This document shows, piece by piece, positions 1 through 9,664 of a stretch of 33,847 nt of DNA. This stretch comes from Desulfobacterales bacterium (GTDB taxonomy: Bacteria; Desulfobacterota; Desulfobacteria; Desulfobacterales; Desulfatibacillaceae): assembly GCA_020057225.1 (NCBI GenBank), contig JAGVGH010000256.1, forward strand, positions 1-33,847, read 5' to 3'. A program made the position numbers and the translations under genes. A model generated the notes under the pieces. The model was not told the DNA's origin and made no database searches. It saw nothing but the letters and a program-made list of their open reading frames with translations. The stretch's first letter is position 1. Each line of letters opens with the position of its first letter.

Positions 1-99
1 GCGGGTTCACCCAACACTTGGTATTCTATTAGAACCACCCAAATATAACAACATAAATGTCACTATGGAAAGTTAACGCCTATGGGTTGAAACCCCAGG
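1..99. repeat. Terminal inverted repeat, left copy
   Basis: These 99 bases are identical to the reverse complement of the last 99 bases (33749-33847), and identity stops abruptly at base 100. The outer part resembles half of the R2 repeat found at 9311-9474 and 30366-30528, sharing the GGTTCACCCAACA and GAACCACCC blocks. The inner part runs into an R1 hairpin. An exact match of 99 fits a shared assembly-graph k-mer at a multi-copy repeat better than a biological terminus; that reading is inference. Confidence 0.9.
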
Positions 100-136
100 C
101 AGGGGAAAACCTTGCCGCACCGCGGCTGCTATGCGG
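79..136 (+). repeat. R1 dispersed hairpin repeat, copy A
   Basis: Two small hairpins follow each other. The first is an imperfect copy of the palindrome CCTGGGGTTGAAACCCCAGG and the second is GCCGC-ACC-GCGGC followed by TGCTATGCGG. Related copies lie at 9234-9292, 30312-30350, 30576-30634 and 33749-33769 (reverse). It sits downstream of the rpoD stop codon. The 1-237 stretch holds no gene, only repeats. Confidence 0.75.
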
Positions 137-187
137 ATAAAGACCCGCTTTATAAGAATAAAACACAACAAAGCAGGATGTTCTTAT

Positions 188-213
188 TCTAACTTCTACC
201 TCCTGACTCCTGC
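188..213 (+). repeat. R3 heptamer-like repeat (ACTCCTG type), copy A
   Basis: This is a degenerate run of the ACTCCTG heptamer, preceded by TTCTAAC. Closely related runs occur at 9521-9559 and 30685-30713, each downstream of an R1 repeat. It lies 25 bases beyond the 3' end of rpoD. Confidence 0.55.
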
Positions 214-237
214 CTTCCAACTCCCGGGACACGCGGG

Positions 238-2010
<1,773 letters not shown>

Positions 2011-2098
2011 CGACACTGCTCCTTTAGGCGTGTGCCATGACGGGTGAATGATACGGGCGGGCCTGGTGCTGCCGTCCGGAAATTTTGCCGGTTGCGTG

Positions 2099-4120
2099 CT
2101 AAAAGGGCACGTCGTCCGCGTCGGGCTCCGCCGGGGCGTCCCGGGCCGGGCTGGAGGAGGGGGGGCCTGTCGCCTGATCCTGGGCGCGCCAGCGTGTTTT
2201 CACGGCGGCTTTCTGTTTCTGCAAAAGCGCCATCATAAGCGCCTTTGTCCGGGCCTCGTCGCCGGCTTTTTCCGCGTCGCCGATTTCTCCATAGAGTCTG
2301 GGCGCGCTTTTTTCCAGACAATGTTCAAACTTGTCAAGATTGCCGAGGGCGCAGTCCCGGTCCACGTTCCCGTCCGCCAGGGTGAGGGCGGCCGTGTTTC
2401 CGGCAAGGGAGGCCAACAGTTCCTCCTCCTCCGGGGTTTGCGCCAAACCCTGCGGCGGCGTAGGATCTTCTGTTTCCAGACGGGCAAGCGCCCTTTCCGT
2501 GATGGTTTGAAGAAGCGGGTCTTTAAACCGCGCGGCGTAATTGCCCTGCCGCATCCGGAGGATGTATTCGGGAAACGGGGAAACCACCAATACCGTTACG
2601 ATTTCCCGTTCGAGTTTGAGCGCGTCCCTGTCCGTCCTTGGACTATGGAAGGGTTCCGGCGCGCCGGAGGTGTCCTGGACATCCTCCTCGGGCCAGGGGG
2701 CGTCGTCCTGCCGAAACGCGCCGCTGCCTTCTTCCATTGCCGCCGGAACGCGCCCCCGGTTGTTAGCGCGCGGGGCGCTTCTGTCCCTGTCGGCCGCGGG
2801 GCGGGTCCGCGCTGTTTTTCCCGCGGGAACAAGTTTTGCCAAAACATCGGCCTGGTCCACTCCGAGACGCTCCGCAATGGCGCGGGCATAGAGGGAGCGG
2901 GTGAAGGAGTCTTCGATGACCGAAAGCCGGCGGACCATGTCGTCCATGACCCGGATCGTCGCCTCGATGCCTTGGCCGTGCTCGGCAAAGGAGGCGTCCA
3001 TCAGAAAAGGCAAAAGTTCCTGGCTTTGTGTTTTGGCGAGTTCCAAAAACGCGGCGCCGCCATGTTCCCTGACAAAGGTGTCGGGGTCATGTCCGCCGGG
3101 CGGCACCAGAACGCGGACGCTCATTTTTTCCCCGAGGAAGACGGGAAGGGAGCGCCTTGCCGCGGCGATGCCCGCGGAGTCGCCGTCAAACACAAGCACT
3201 GCCTCCCGGGCAAAGCTTTTCAGCAGCCTGACATGTCCCTGGGTGAGGGCGGTGCCGCAGGTGGCCACCGTGTTTTTCACACCCTGGGCGTACAGGGTAA
3301 TCATGTCAAAGTAGCCCTCGACCACAAACACCGAGCCGCCGGCCCGGGCGGGATCCCGGGCAAGGTTGATTCCGTAGAGCACCTGCTTTTTGTCATAGAG
3401 GAGCGTCTGGCTGCTGTTCAGGTATTTGGCCTGGTTTTTGTCGTCGTTGACAAGAACGCGGCCGCCAAAGCCGACGATCCGGTGCTGGATGTCCGCGATG
3501 GGGAGCATGACGCGGCCCCGGAAGCGGTCGTAGAAGCGTCCGTCCTTTTGTGTGAGGAGTCCCGCCGCAAAGGCGCGCTCTTTGGTCACGCCTTTTTTGG
3601 CCAGAAAGGCGCCCAGGGCGTCCCAGGAGTCCGGAGCGTAGCCGATGGCGAACTCGCGGAGGATTCCCGGGGGGAGACCCCGGTCCGCAAGGTATTTTTG
3701 GGCGCGGGCGCCGGTTCCGGGGTGGCGGAGCGTGCTTTGGAAGAATTCGACAGCCACGCGGTTGATGGCGAGGATGTCTTCGCGTTCGGAAGCGAGGCGT
3801 TTTGCCTCGGGATCGGGTTTGTCCTGGGCGAGCTGGATGCCGGCGCGGGCGGCCAGCATTTTGAGGGCCTCCGGGAAGGAGGTGTTGTGGTAGCGCATGA
3901 GAAAGTCGAAGACATCGCCGCCGGCCTTGCAGCCAAAGCAGTGGAAGATTTGTTTTTGGGCGTGGACGCTGAAAGAGGGGGTTTTTTCGGAGTGAAAGGG
4001 GCAGCAGCCCCAGTGGTTTTGTCCGTTGGGTTTAAGGGGGACGTATTCGGAGACCACGTCCACGATGTCCACGCTGTTACGGACCAATTCCGCCTGGTTG
4101 TCGTGAAACTGGCCCTTCAC
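2099..4120 (-). CDS. dnaG: DNA primase DnaG
   Basis: DnaG makes the RNA primers for chromosome replication. The N-terminal zinc-binding domain shows [11 protein letters not shown] and HCFGC at about residues 40-65. The catalytic core contains [10 protein letters not shown] and GFGGR, and the TOPRIM metal motifs EGYFD (about 270) and DGDSAG (about 315) are present. The C-terminal helicase-binding region is poorly conserved, as usual. At about 673 residues it is somewhat longer than E. coli DnaG. There are two GTG starts, at 4129 and 4120. The second is chosen because GAGG sits 8 bases before it, while for 4129 the same motif touches the codon. The gene lies upstream of rpoD on the same strand, and a sigma-70 promoter at 4419-4447 probably serves both. 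Function is certain; the start is not. Confidence 0.96.
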   Translation of the reverse strand: MKGQFHDNQAELVRNSVDIVDVVSEYVPLKPNGQNHWGCCPFHSEKTPSFSVHAQKQIFHCFGCKAGGDVFDFLMRYHNTSFPEALKMLAARAGIQLAQDKPDPEAKRLASEREDILAINRVAVEFFQSTLRHPGTGARAQKYLADRGLPPGILREFAIGYAPDSWDALGAFLAKKGVTKERAFAAGLLTQKDGRFYDRFRGRVMLPIADIQHRIVGFGGRVLVNDDKNQAKYLNSSQTLLYDKKQVLYGINLARDPARAGGSVFVVEGYFDMITLYAQGVKNTVATCGTALTQGHVRLLKSFAREAVLVFDGDSAGIAAARRSLPVFLGEKMSVRVLVPPGGHDPDTFVREHGGAAFLELAKTQSQELLPFLMDASFAEHGQGIEATIRVMDDMVRRLSVIEDSFTRSLYARAIAERLGVDQADVLAKLVPAGKTARTRPAADRDRSAPRANNRGRVPAAMEEGSGAFRQDDAPWPEEDVQDTSGAPEPFHSPRTDRDALKLEREIVTVLVVSPFPEYILRMRQGNYAARFKDPLLQTITERALARLETEDPTPPQGLAQTPEEEELLASLAGNTAALTLADGNVDRDCALGNLDKFEHCLEKSAPRLYGEIGDAEKAGDEARTKALMMALLQKQKAAVKTRWRAQDQATGPPSSSPARDAPAEPDADDVPF

Positions 4121-4418
4121 GCGGCGCACCTCGTTGTGGGAGCGGGGGAAAACGCCGCTCCCGGAAACAACCGGGTCCCCCGGGCCGCGCCGGGAAGGGC
4201 GGGTCCGGAATAATCCGGGGGCGGAAACGCGCGCCCGCCGGGAGGGGGACAGAACGCGGGGGGCGCGGCTTCCGGGGTTCCATGGAGGGGGAAAAACGCC
4301 CTTTTAGGGGGTGGAAAGCCCCCTTGTGGTTCCATGGGACAGGGTCCGGGAGAGGCGGCCCATGCGGTGAGAACAGGGAAGCTAAGTTATGGGAGGAAGA
4401 TTTCTCCCAAATCTTGTT

Positions 4419-4447
4419 AGCATATCGCGTGGCCAACAAGATGTCAA
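4419..4447 (-). promoter_or_regulatory. Sigma-70 promoter for dnaG-rpoD
   Basis: On the minus strand TTGACA (4442-4447) is followed after 17 bases by TATGCT (4419-4424). It lies in an AT-rich patch about 300 bases upstream of dnaG, which leaves a long GC-rich untranslated leader. This is a sequence match only; no start site is known. Confidence 0.7.
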
Positions 4448-4699
4448 CAAAAAAATGCAACTTTCATGCCGCGACTTACACCCCAAAAATAAACAAAGAT
4501 CTCCCCTCGGCGAGCCCCCTATGCTCTGGTCACAACCCTAAGCACTCGGAGGCAAACTTCAACCCCCGGGAAAAAATTTCCTCCCCCGCCTTCATCCCAT
4601 TTCTGTTTTAAATGCGGGAAATGTTGTCCGGCAAAAACGGTATGCCATAAAACCGGGGGATTTGGCGCGCAACGCGCCTGGCGCCTGTCCGGCCAGCAG

Positions 4700-4736
4700 G
4701 GGCAGGGCTTGCCCGGCCCCAAAGCCAGCCCTGCCC
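4700..4736. other. Long hairpin in the dnaG-kamA intergenic region
   Basis: A perfect 10-bp stem (GGGCAGGGCT with AGCCCTGCCC) closes a 17-base loop that can fold a further GGC/GCC pairing. No T-run follows, so it is not a clear terminator. The rest of 4130-4760 shows no convincing gene; short open frames there have no recognisable content or ribosome sites. Confidence 0.5.
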
Positions 4737-4760
4737 ATTGCCCTGCCGGAAAACGGTGTC

Positions 4761-4874
4761 ATACCAAAATGCGGCCCAATCCGTACCACCTGCTGAAAGC
4801 TCCCGCTCTATCTCCCTCTCCCTGCGGGAGAGGGCCTGGGTGAGGGCATTGCTTGTCTGATTGCAACTTGGTAT
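4761..4874. repeat. MITE-like intergenic element with ATACCA ends
   Basis: The element is bounded by ATACCAAAATGC (4761-4772) and its inverted partner GCAACTTGGTAT (4863-4874), with 10 of 12 bases pairing. The middle holds a perfect 9-bp hairpin, CCCTCTCCC-TGC-GGGAGAGGG (4814-4834). Its right end touches the stop codon of the KamA-family gene. Short hairpin sequences of this style are common intergenic repeats in environmental bacteria; the boundaries are inferred from the inverted ends. Confidence 0.5.
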
Positions 4875-6007
4875 CAGTCCTCGTCCATCTCAACCACCCG
4901 CCCCGTTGCGCTCCGCACCCTCCACTTCCCCCCCCGTCTTCCCAGGATGGTCTGCGGCGAAAGCGCCGCCTTCCCCGCCCCTCCGGGCAGATCCACCACG
5001 TACCGCGGCAGCGCCATGCCCGACACCCGGGCGCGCAGGGTCTCCATGATCCGCAGTCCCCGGCCCGGCGGGGTGTAAAAATGCCCCGCGCCCCGCACCC
5101 GGTCCAGGTGGTGCAAATAGTACGGGCGGACTCCAAGCCGCAACAGAGCCGTAAAAAGCCCGGCAAGGGTCTCCGCGCTGTCGTTCACCCCGCGGAGCAG
5201 CACGCTTTGGCTGCCCAAAGGTATCCCCGCCGCCCCGAGAATCCGGAGCGCCCTGCCGCCCTCTCCGCCCAACTCACTAGGATGGTTCGCCTGCACGTTC
5301 ATGTAAACCGGGAAAAACCGGGCCAGCCTCCGGGCAAAAGCCGGAGTGATTCGGGACGGCAGAGCCAAAGGCGCCCGGGTGTGGACGCGGAGCACCTCCA
5401 CATGGGGGATGTCCCGGAGCCGGGATAACAGACCGAAAAAAACGGAATCCTCGAGGAGAAGCGGGTCGCCGCCGGAAAGCACCACCTCTCTTACAGCCGG
5501 TGTTTTACGAATATAACCAATGCCCTCTTCCAGAGCCTCTTTTCCGTGTTCCTGCTTTTTCCCCACAAGACGCTTGCGCAGACAGTACCGGCAGTACACG
5601 GCGCAGCGGGTCTCCACCTGGAAAAGCACCCGGTCCGGATACCGGTGGACCAGCCCGGGAACCGGGGACTGGGCCTCTTCGCAAAGGGGATCCTCCTCCC
5701 CTGTGCCGTCGGGTTCCCGGGGGTCTGGAACGAACTGCCTCCACACCGGGTTTTCCGGGCCGCCGCAGGGTCCGGAGAGGGCCTGGCGCACCGAGGGGGA
5801 AATCCGGGCGGGATAGGCCGCGCACACCGCCTCCAGACTGCCTGCCGTGACGCCTAAAACCTTTTCGATGTCCCGGGCGCGGCAAAGGCTCCGGGCGAGA
5901 TCCCGCTTCCAGGACACGCGCCCGGGCGCGGCTCCCGGCGTGTCTTCAAAAGGCTCCTCCACGGCGCCTTCGTCCGTACCTGGAGAGGTTTCCGCGCGGC
6001 CTTTCAC
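4874..6007 (-). CDS. KamA-family radical SAM protein (lysine 2,3-aminomutase-like)
   Basis: Members of this family use a 4Fe-4S cluster, S-adenosylmethionine and pyridoxal phosphate to move an amino group on lysine, either free or on elongation factor P. The 377-residue product has the cluster motif CAVYCRYC (C135, C139, C142) and the upstream signature SPVPGLVHRYPDRVLF. It also has LSGGDPLLL, the acidic lysine-binding positions in YYLHHLDRV and VVDLPGG, and the PLP lysine in LPGGAGK (about K346). The tail resembles free-lysine aminomutases more than EpmB, but the protein is shorter than typical KamA and no EF-P gene is nearby, so the substrate is open. The GTG start overlaps the stop of the TrmO-like gene (GTGA), with AGGAGG upstream, so the two are translationally coupled. 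Confidence 0.88.
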   Translation of the reverse strand: MKGRAETSPGTDEGAVEEPFEDTPGAAPGRVSWKRDLARSLCRARDIEKVLGVTAGSLEAVCAAYPARISPSVRQALSGPCGGPENPVWRQFVPDPREPDGTGEEDPLCEEAQSPVPGLVHRYPDRVLFQVETRCAVYCRYCLRKRLVGKKQEHGKEALEEGIGYIRKTPAVREVVLSGGDPLLLEDSVFFGLLSRLRDIPHVEVLRVHTRAPLALPSRITPAFARRLARFFPVYMNVQANHPSELGGEGGRALRILGAAGIPLGSQSVLLRGVNDSAETLAGLFTALLRLGVRPYYLHHLDRVRGAGHFYTPPGRGLRIMETLRARVSGMALPRYVVDLPGGAGKAALSPQTILGRRGGKWRVRSATGRVVEMDED

Positions 6008-6402
6008 TCCCCCTCCTTGAAATAGGGCTTGATGTCCAGCACCGGAGTTCCGTCCAGCATGTCAAGCCCTTTGACCGCGATCGCGGCGCCCTCGCGTCCC
6101 AAGACTTCCAGCACGGACATGCCGATGGGGTTTGGCCTTTTGGGCGAGCAGATGGAAAAGACCCCGAACTGTTGTCCGCCTTTGTGGGGCGGCGCCTGGA
6201 GGAGCAGCTCCGGGCTGAAGGGGGGGCTTTTGTGAAAGGCGAAGAGCACCACGATTTTTTGACCAGAGGCAATGTCCCGCAGCCCCAATTCATAGCGGGG
6301 GTCAATCTCAATGACACCTGAAACGTCCGAGACCGAGTAATGCCGGGGCACGGTCTGCGCCTTGGTTCGGACGCGGCCTATAGGCTCCATTTCGATTTTC
6401 AC
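6004..6402 (-). CDS. TrmO/TsaA-like tRNA methyltransferase (UPF0066 family)
   Basis: TrmO uses S-adenosylmethionine to N6-methylate threonylcarbamoyladenosine at position 37 of threonine tRNAs. The 132-residue product has the family core: PIGRVRT at the start, FAFHKSPPF, the hallmark CSPKRPNPIGMSVLEVL and DMLDGTPVLDIKPYF at the end. It lacks the C-terminal extension of the E. coli enzyme and matches the short form common in bacteria and archaea. The GTG start is backed by AAGGAG 8 bases upstream. It is the first gene of a coupled pair with the radical SAM gene. Short UPF0066 members are not all proven tRNA enzymes, so the exact substrate is inferred. Confidence 0.85.
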   Translation of the reverse strand: MKIEMEPIGRVRTKAQTVPRHYSVSDVSGVIEIDPRYELGLRDIASGQKIVVLFAFHKSPPFSPELLLQAPPHKGGQQFGVFSICSPKRPNPIGMSVLEVLGREGAAIAVKGLDMLDGTPVLDIKPYFKEGE

Positions 6403-6453
6403 GGCGGCGGCTCCTTGGATACGGACCGCCCAAGGCGGACCGGGACAGCATAC

Positions 6454-6474
6454 TCCGGACCGGACAGGTCCGGA
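6454..6474. other. Short perfect hairpin between the regulator and trmO-like genes
   Basis: TCCGGACC-GGACA-GGTCCGGA forms an 8-bp stem with a 5-base loop in the 76-base gap between the two minus-strand genes. There is no T-run, so it may be a pause or processing hairpin, or an operator-like palindrome. Function unknown. Confidence 0.45.
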
Positions 6475-6478
6475 CGGT

Positions 6479-7750
6479 TCAGGGTCTGCCTATGCCATAC
6501 CCGGTGATTTTGCGCAACAGGGTCCGCCGGTCCACCTCCAGGATGTCCGCCACCCTGCCACGGTGCCAGCGGTTCATGCCCAAAAGCCGTCCAATGTACT
6601 CCCGCTCGAAGTGGGCGATGGCTGTCCGCAAGGGCACGCCCTTTTCCCCGCACGCGTCGGCCGCCACGCGCCGGACTTCCTCCTTGAAGCCGCCGGGAAC
6701 ATCGCCGATCTCCCGCGCCCAGCCCCGGCGGCCCTCCTCCTGGTCTTCCTGGTCCTCCGCGCGCTCCTCCTCCGGGTCGTCTCCGCTGTCCTCCTCTCCG
6801 GCCCGGACTTCCCCGGGATCCTCGGCGGCGCGGACGGGCGGGGTTGCGGGCCCGGACTCTCCGGAAAAAGGCGCGGGGCATTCCACAAATCCAACGAGCC
6901 TGTCCCTCTCCTGGCTTTGGTCCTGTTCCGCAAGGGTTATGAGGGCAAGCGCGGAGCGTGTTTTTCCTTTCCCGTCCCGCAGGCCGCAGGGAAACCCCTC
7001 CAGCAGGCCGGAGGGGGCGCGGGCTTCCAGAAAACGGGCGGTAAACGTGTCTTTGGAGTCTTCGTCCACAAGGCTCTCGAGCCTGATTCCCTCCGCCAGA
7101 GACTCCCGGGCCAGACCGAAAAGGCGCAAAAACGCGGGGTTGGCGTCCCGGACCGTCCCCATCTCCGCCACGCGCGCCACCGCGGTTCCGGGCAGACACA
7201 GGGGGCTTCCCTCCTTGTGTTTGGGCCCCGGCGCCTGTTCCTCCCGGACAAACACATACACTCCCTCAGGCCCGGCGCCGTCCTTCTCAAGGACCGCGGT
7301 GTATTCAACAGATTCCTCGCCGCCGCCGGGCTTTCGGATTTTCACGGTCCGCTCCATGGCCGTCTCGTCCTGGAGCTGGGCGATGTATTGCTCGAACCCG
7401 TTTTGGTGCCTTTCGGGCAAAAGGTCGCGGATGTTTTGCCCCGCCGCGCCCTGGCCCGGGCGCCCAAAGCGGGCGGAGAACCGCGCGCTTGCGGTGTGGA
7501 TATGACCGTCGAGGGTATGCGCGCACCAAGCAAGGGGAAGGGCGGCGAGAATGCCCGAAAGCCGTTCCTGGAGGGCGGCGAGGCTGTTTTCGGCCCGGGC
7601 GCGCAAGGCGGTTTCCCGTTCCAGGTTTTGAGCGCAGGCCTCGAGTTTCTCAGGGCACACGTCCATGCTCAGCTTAAGGCGGGCATGGCGGGCCTGAAGG
7701 TCTTTGTATTTGACCTCAAGGGTTTCACAGCGTTTTTTGTAGTCCTCCAT
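6479..7750 (-). CDS. PAS-domain regulator with C-terminal Fis-type helix-turn-helix
   Basis: This is probably a DNA-binding sensor protein. The 423-residue product begins with a coiled coil (about 1-70). Two PAS-like regions follow, the first around ILAALPLAWCAHTLDGHI and the second around ARVAEMGTVRDANPAFLRLF. Next comes a very acidic linker rich in Glu and Asp, and then a Fis-type helix-turn-helix (YIGRLLGMNRWHRGRVADIL, then DRRTLLRKITGYGIG). PAS and Fis domains usually flank a sigma-54-activating AAA+ ATPase; no GAFTGA or Walker motif is visible here. The ATG at 7750 is chosen because AAAGG precedes it by 8 bases; the frame stays open to 7810. It could be an enhancer-binding protein that lost its ATPase or a stand-alone regulator. 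It is divergent from the dehydrogenase at 7915. Confidence 0.8.
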   Translation of the reverse strand: MEDYKKRCETLEVKYKDLQARHARLKLSMDVCPEKLEACAQNLERETALRARAENSLAALQERLSGILAALPLAWCAHTLDGHIHTASARFSARFGRPGQGAAGQNIRDLLPERHQNGFEQYIAQLQDETAMERTVKIRKPGGGEESVEYTAVLEKDGAGPEGVYVFVREEQAPGPKHKEGSPLCLPGTAVARVAEMGTVRDANPAFLRLFGLARESLAEGIRLESLVDEDSKDTFTARFLEARAPSGLLEGFPCGLRDGKGKTRSALALITLAEQDQSQERDRLVGFVECPAPFSGESGPATPPVRAAEDPGEVRAGEEDSGDDPEEERAEDQEDQEEGRRGWAREIGDVPGGFKEEVRRVAADACGEKGVPLRTAIAHFEREYIGRLLGMNRWHRGRVADILEVDRRTLLRKITGYGIGRP

Positions 7751-7829
7751 GGCGTCGGCCTTTCTTCGCGGGCGCAGGGAGACGCCCGGGCCTGAGTCCG
7801 GACAGGGCATGGAAAAACAGGATGCGTCT

Positions 7830-7859
7830 TTGACGGGAAGCGCTTATTTCCTTTAAGAT
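7830..7859 (+). promoter_or_regulatory. Candidate sigma-70 promoter for the dehydrogenase gene
   Basis: TTGACG (7830-7835) and TAAGAT (7854-7859) are spaced by 18 bases, about 55 bases upstream of the start at 7915. Sequence match only. Confidence 0.5.
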
Positions 7860-7864
7860 AAGTC

Positions 7865-7892
7865 ATTGTACATCAAGACCCCGTGACGATAA
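7865..7892 (-). promoter_or_regulatory. Weak candidate promoter for the PAS-Fis regulator
   Basis: On the minus strand a good -10 TACAAT (7865-7870) lies 16 bases from a poor -35 TTATCG (7887-7892). It would overlap the divergent promoter region of the dehydrogenase gene. Confidence 0.3.
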
Positions 7893-7914
7893 AAGGGGGG
7901 AAGGAGAATTTAAC

Positions 7915-8847
7915 ATGAAAACCTTGGACGCCTCCCAGGCCGAGCTGGGATGGATTGGTACTGGAACCATGGGCGCGCCCATGTGTGCTCATCTGGCCAG
8001 GGCGGGATACAGGGTGCAAGTCCACAACCGGACCCGGAAAAAGGCCCTGGCGCTTGAGGAGTCCGGAGCGAAGGTCGTGGACTCGCCTGCCCGGGCCGCG
8101 GCGGGCGCGGATGTGGTGGTCACCATGGTGGGATATCCCCGGGATGTGGAGGAGGTGTATTTCGGCGCGGATGGGGTTTTCGCGGGGGCAACGAAGGGAG
8201 CGGCGCTGGTGGATATGACCACCGCGCCGCCGGCCCTCGCCCGGCGGATATATTCGGAAGCGCTTTCCAGGGGAATGCATGCGGTGGACGCGCCAGTGTC
8301 CGGGGGGGATGTGGGCGCGCGGAACGCCTCCCTGGTCATCATGGCCGGAGGGGATCCCCATGTCATCCAGGCTCTTCAGCCCCTGTTCTCGAAACTGGGA
8401 AGGCGTGTCTGCTCCATGGGCGGCCCTGGCGCGGGGCAGCACGCCAAAATGTGCAACCAGATTGTTATCGCGGGAACCATGGCCGGAGTATGCGAGGCGC
8501 TTGTGTACGCCAAGGCGGCGGGGCTTTCACCGGAGGACACGGTGGAGGCCATCAAAGGCGGGGCCGCGGCGTGCTGGAGTCTTGAAAACCTCGCGCCCCG
8601 GGCTCTTCGTAAAGACTTTGCGCCGGGGTTTTCCGCGGCACATTTTTTGAAAGACATGGAAATAGCCCTTGAGGAGTCCAGGCGCATGGGGCTTGTTCTT
8701 CCGGGCCTTGCCCTTGTGAGGGATTTGTACGGGAAACTGTGCGCGGATGGAAAAGGGAGCCTTGGCACCCAGGCTTTGATTCTGGCGCTGGAAAAACTTT
8801 CAGCCTGCCAGGAGGGTCTGTATGGAAACTGTGAGGCAAAGGATTGA
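7915..8847 (+). CDS. NAD(P)-dependent beta-hydroxyacid dehydrogenase (3-hydroxyisobutyrate dehydrogenase family)
   Basis: Enzymes of this family oxidise 3-hydroxyacids or reduce the matching semialdehydes, such as 3-hydroxyisobutyrate, tartronate semialdehyde, or succinic semialdehyde/glyoxylate. The 310-residue product has the N-terminal Rossmann motif GWIGTGTMGAPMC (about 12-24). The substrate-binding signature DAPVSGGDVGAR follows at about 124. The catalytic lysine sits in GQHAKMCNQ (about K179). The C-terminal helical domain ends with GSLGTQALILALEKL. GGAAGGAG-type spacing upstream supports the ATG. The substrate cannot be read from the sequence. The small regulator at 8822 begins inside its 3' end, so the two are co-transcribed. 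Confidence 0.9.
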   Translation: MKTLDASQAELGWIGTGTMGAPMCAHLARAGYRVQVHNRTRKKALALEESGAKVVDSPARAAAGADVVVTMVGYPRDVEEVYFGADGVFAGATKGAALVDMTTAPPALARRIYSEALSRGMHAVDAPVSGGDVGARNASLVIMAGGDPHVIQALQPLFSKLGRRVCSMGGPGAGQHAKMCNQIVIAGTMAGVCEALVYAKAAGLSPEDTVEAIKGGAAACWSLENLAPRALRKDFAPGFSAAHFLKDMEIALEESRRMGLVLPGLALVRDLYGKLCADGKGSLGTQALILALEKLSACQEGLYGNCEAKD

Positions 8848-9106
8848 GGCGCTGTTGCGGGAGAGGGAGTGTTCGTCCCGGGAAATTTCCGCGCGGCTTG
8901 GGATACCTGAAAAGGATGTGCCCGCCCATCTGGACCATGTGGCGCGGGGTCTTGCGGCCCGGGCCGGCAGGATGGCGGTGCGTCCCGCGGAGTGCAAGGC
9001 CTGCGGTTTTTTGTTTGAGGGGAGGCGGCGTTTTACGAAGCCTGGGCGGTGTCCCCGGTGCCGGGGGGAGCGGGTGGAGGCGCCCAGTTTTCATATAAGG
9101 GATTAG
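8822..9106 (+). CDS. Small winged-helix protein with C-terminal zinc ribbon (predicted transcriptional regulator)
   Basis: The 94-residue product has an N-terminal helix-turn-helix (about 1-45, CSSREISARLGIPEKDVPAH) and a C-terminal zinc ribbon with CKAC and CPRC pairs about 20 residues apart (near 58-81). This is the architecture of the predicted regulators first noted in archaea and found in many anaerobes. AGGAGGG sits 5 bases before the ATG. It overlaps the dehydrogenase by 26 bases and is probably translated from the same message. It may regulate this operon, but nothing in the sequence proves a target. Confidence 0.8.
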   Translation: METVRQRIEALLRERECSSREISARLGIPEKDVPAHLDHVARGLAARAGRMAVRPAECKACGFLFEGRRRFTKPGRCPRCRGERVEAPSFHIRD

Positions 9107-9233
9107 TACTACTCCAACAGATATGCCGCAACTTCCCGCCCCGAAGGAGCGGAACAACCTGTGCTTCTTTAATGTCTATTTGCAGGCGTGGTATTAGATA
9201 CGATTCTTACGCGGGCAAAGGCGACGCTCTTGC

Positions 9234-9292
9234 CCTGGGGCTGAAACCCCAGGCTTTGGGAAACACCTTGCCGCTCCGCGGCTGCTATGCGG
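9234..9292 (+). repeat. R1 dispersed hairpin repeat, copy B
   Basis: CCTGGGGCTGAAACCCCAGG is followed by CCTTGCCGCTCCGCGGCTGC and TATGCGG. It closely matches copies at 79-136 and 30576-30634. The preceding stretch 9107-9233 shows nothing recognisable. Confidence 0.75.
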
Positions 9293-9310
9293 AAAAATGC
9301 CTATTTACAG

Positions 9311-9474
9311 AGGTAATTGCAAAATGAGGCGTAGGTTGGGTGGTTCTGGGCCGCAAGGCCCAGGTTCACCCAACATTTCTAAAATGATTCCTATCTGTTG
9401 GGGGAACCTGCCCTTCGGGCGGAACCACCCGGGCTACCTCAAATTTGTCGTTTCTATGAGTTTTGCGATTACCT
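9311..9474. repeat. R2 MITE-like repeat, copy 1 (164 bp)
   Basis: The ends AGGTAATTGCAAAA (9311-9324) and TTTTGCGATTACCT (9461-9474) are inverted repeats matching at 13 of 14 positions. Inside are two hairpins. One is GTTGGGTG...TGGGCC-GCAA-GGCCCA...CACCCAAC, and the other is a smaller one with a GCCC-TTCG-GGGC-type loop. The second copy at 30366-30528 keeps the ends and both hairpins. No coding potential, so any movement would need an enzyme supplied elsewhere. Confidence 0.75.
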
Positions 9475-9520
9475 CTACAGCATAAAAACTATCGCAAAAA
9501 ATAGATATTTTCCCCATTAT

Positions 9521-9559
9521 TCTAACTCGTAACTCCTGAGTCCTAAGTCCTGACTCCTC
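9521..9559 (+). repeat. R3 heptamer-like repeat, copy B
   Basis: A degenerate series of ACTCCTG/AGTCCTG heptamers preceded by TCTAACTC. The same kind of run occurs at 188-213 and 30685-30713. It lies about 50 bases before the promoter of the FecR-domain gene. Confidence 0.6.
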
Positions 9560-9610
9560 AAGCCGCTCAAGAATCTTATATGTTTCATCTCACGCGGGAA
9601 ACTTTTTTTC

Positions 9611-9638
9611 TTGACAAGGAAGGGGCCGCCATTATAAA
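9611..9638 (+). promoter_or_regulatory. Strong sigma-70 promoter for the FecR-domain gene
   Basis: A perfect TTGACA (9611-9616) is followed after 16 bases by TATAAA (9633-9638). Transcription would start near 9645, leaving a leader of about 175 bases before the ATG at 9821. Confidence 0.75.
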
Positions 9639-9664
9639 TGCAACAAAGCGGATGTATTGTTGAT

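Noticed and set aside
1-99. Terminal inverted repeat as the end of a transposon or linear replicon
   Set aside because: No transposase, integrase or terminal protein gene is present, the content is mostly housekeeping genes, and the exact length of 99 suggests an assembly k-mer.
2048-4213. A 721-codon open frame on the plus strand opposite dnaG, and similar long frames opposite mfd, the surface proteins and mgtE
   Set aside because: They mirror the reading frames of well-identified genes in GC-rich DNA, have no recognisable domains and no ribosome sites.
4450-4700. Possible tRNA or small RNA gene in the dnaG-kamA gap
   Set aside because: No cloverleaf, no T-loop consensus and no recognisable 6S, SRP or RNase P core could be found by eye.
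9107-9233. Short open frame continuing after the zinc-ribbon gene
   Set aside because: No ribosome site and no recognisable content; it runs into repeat sequence.
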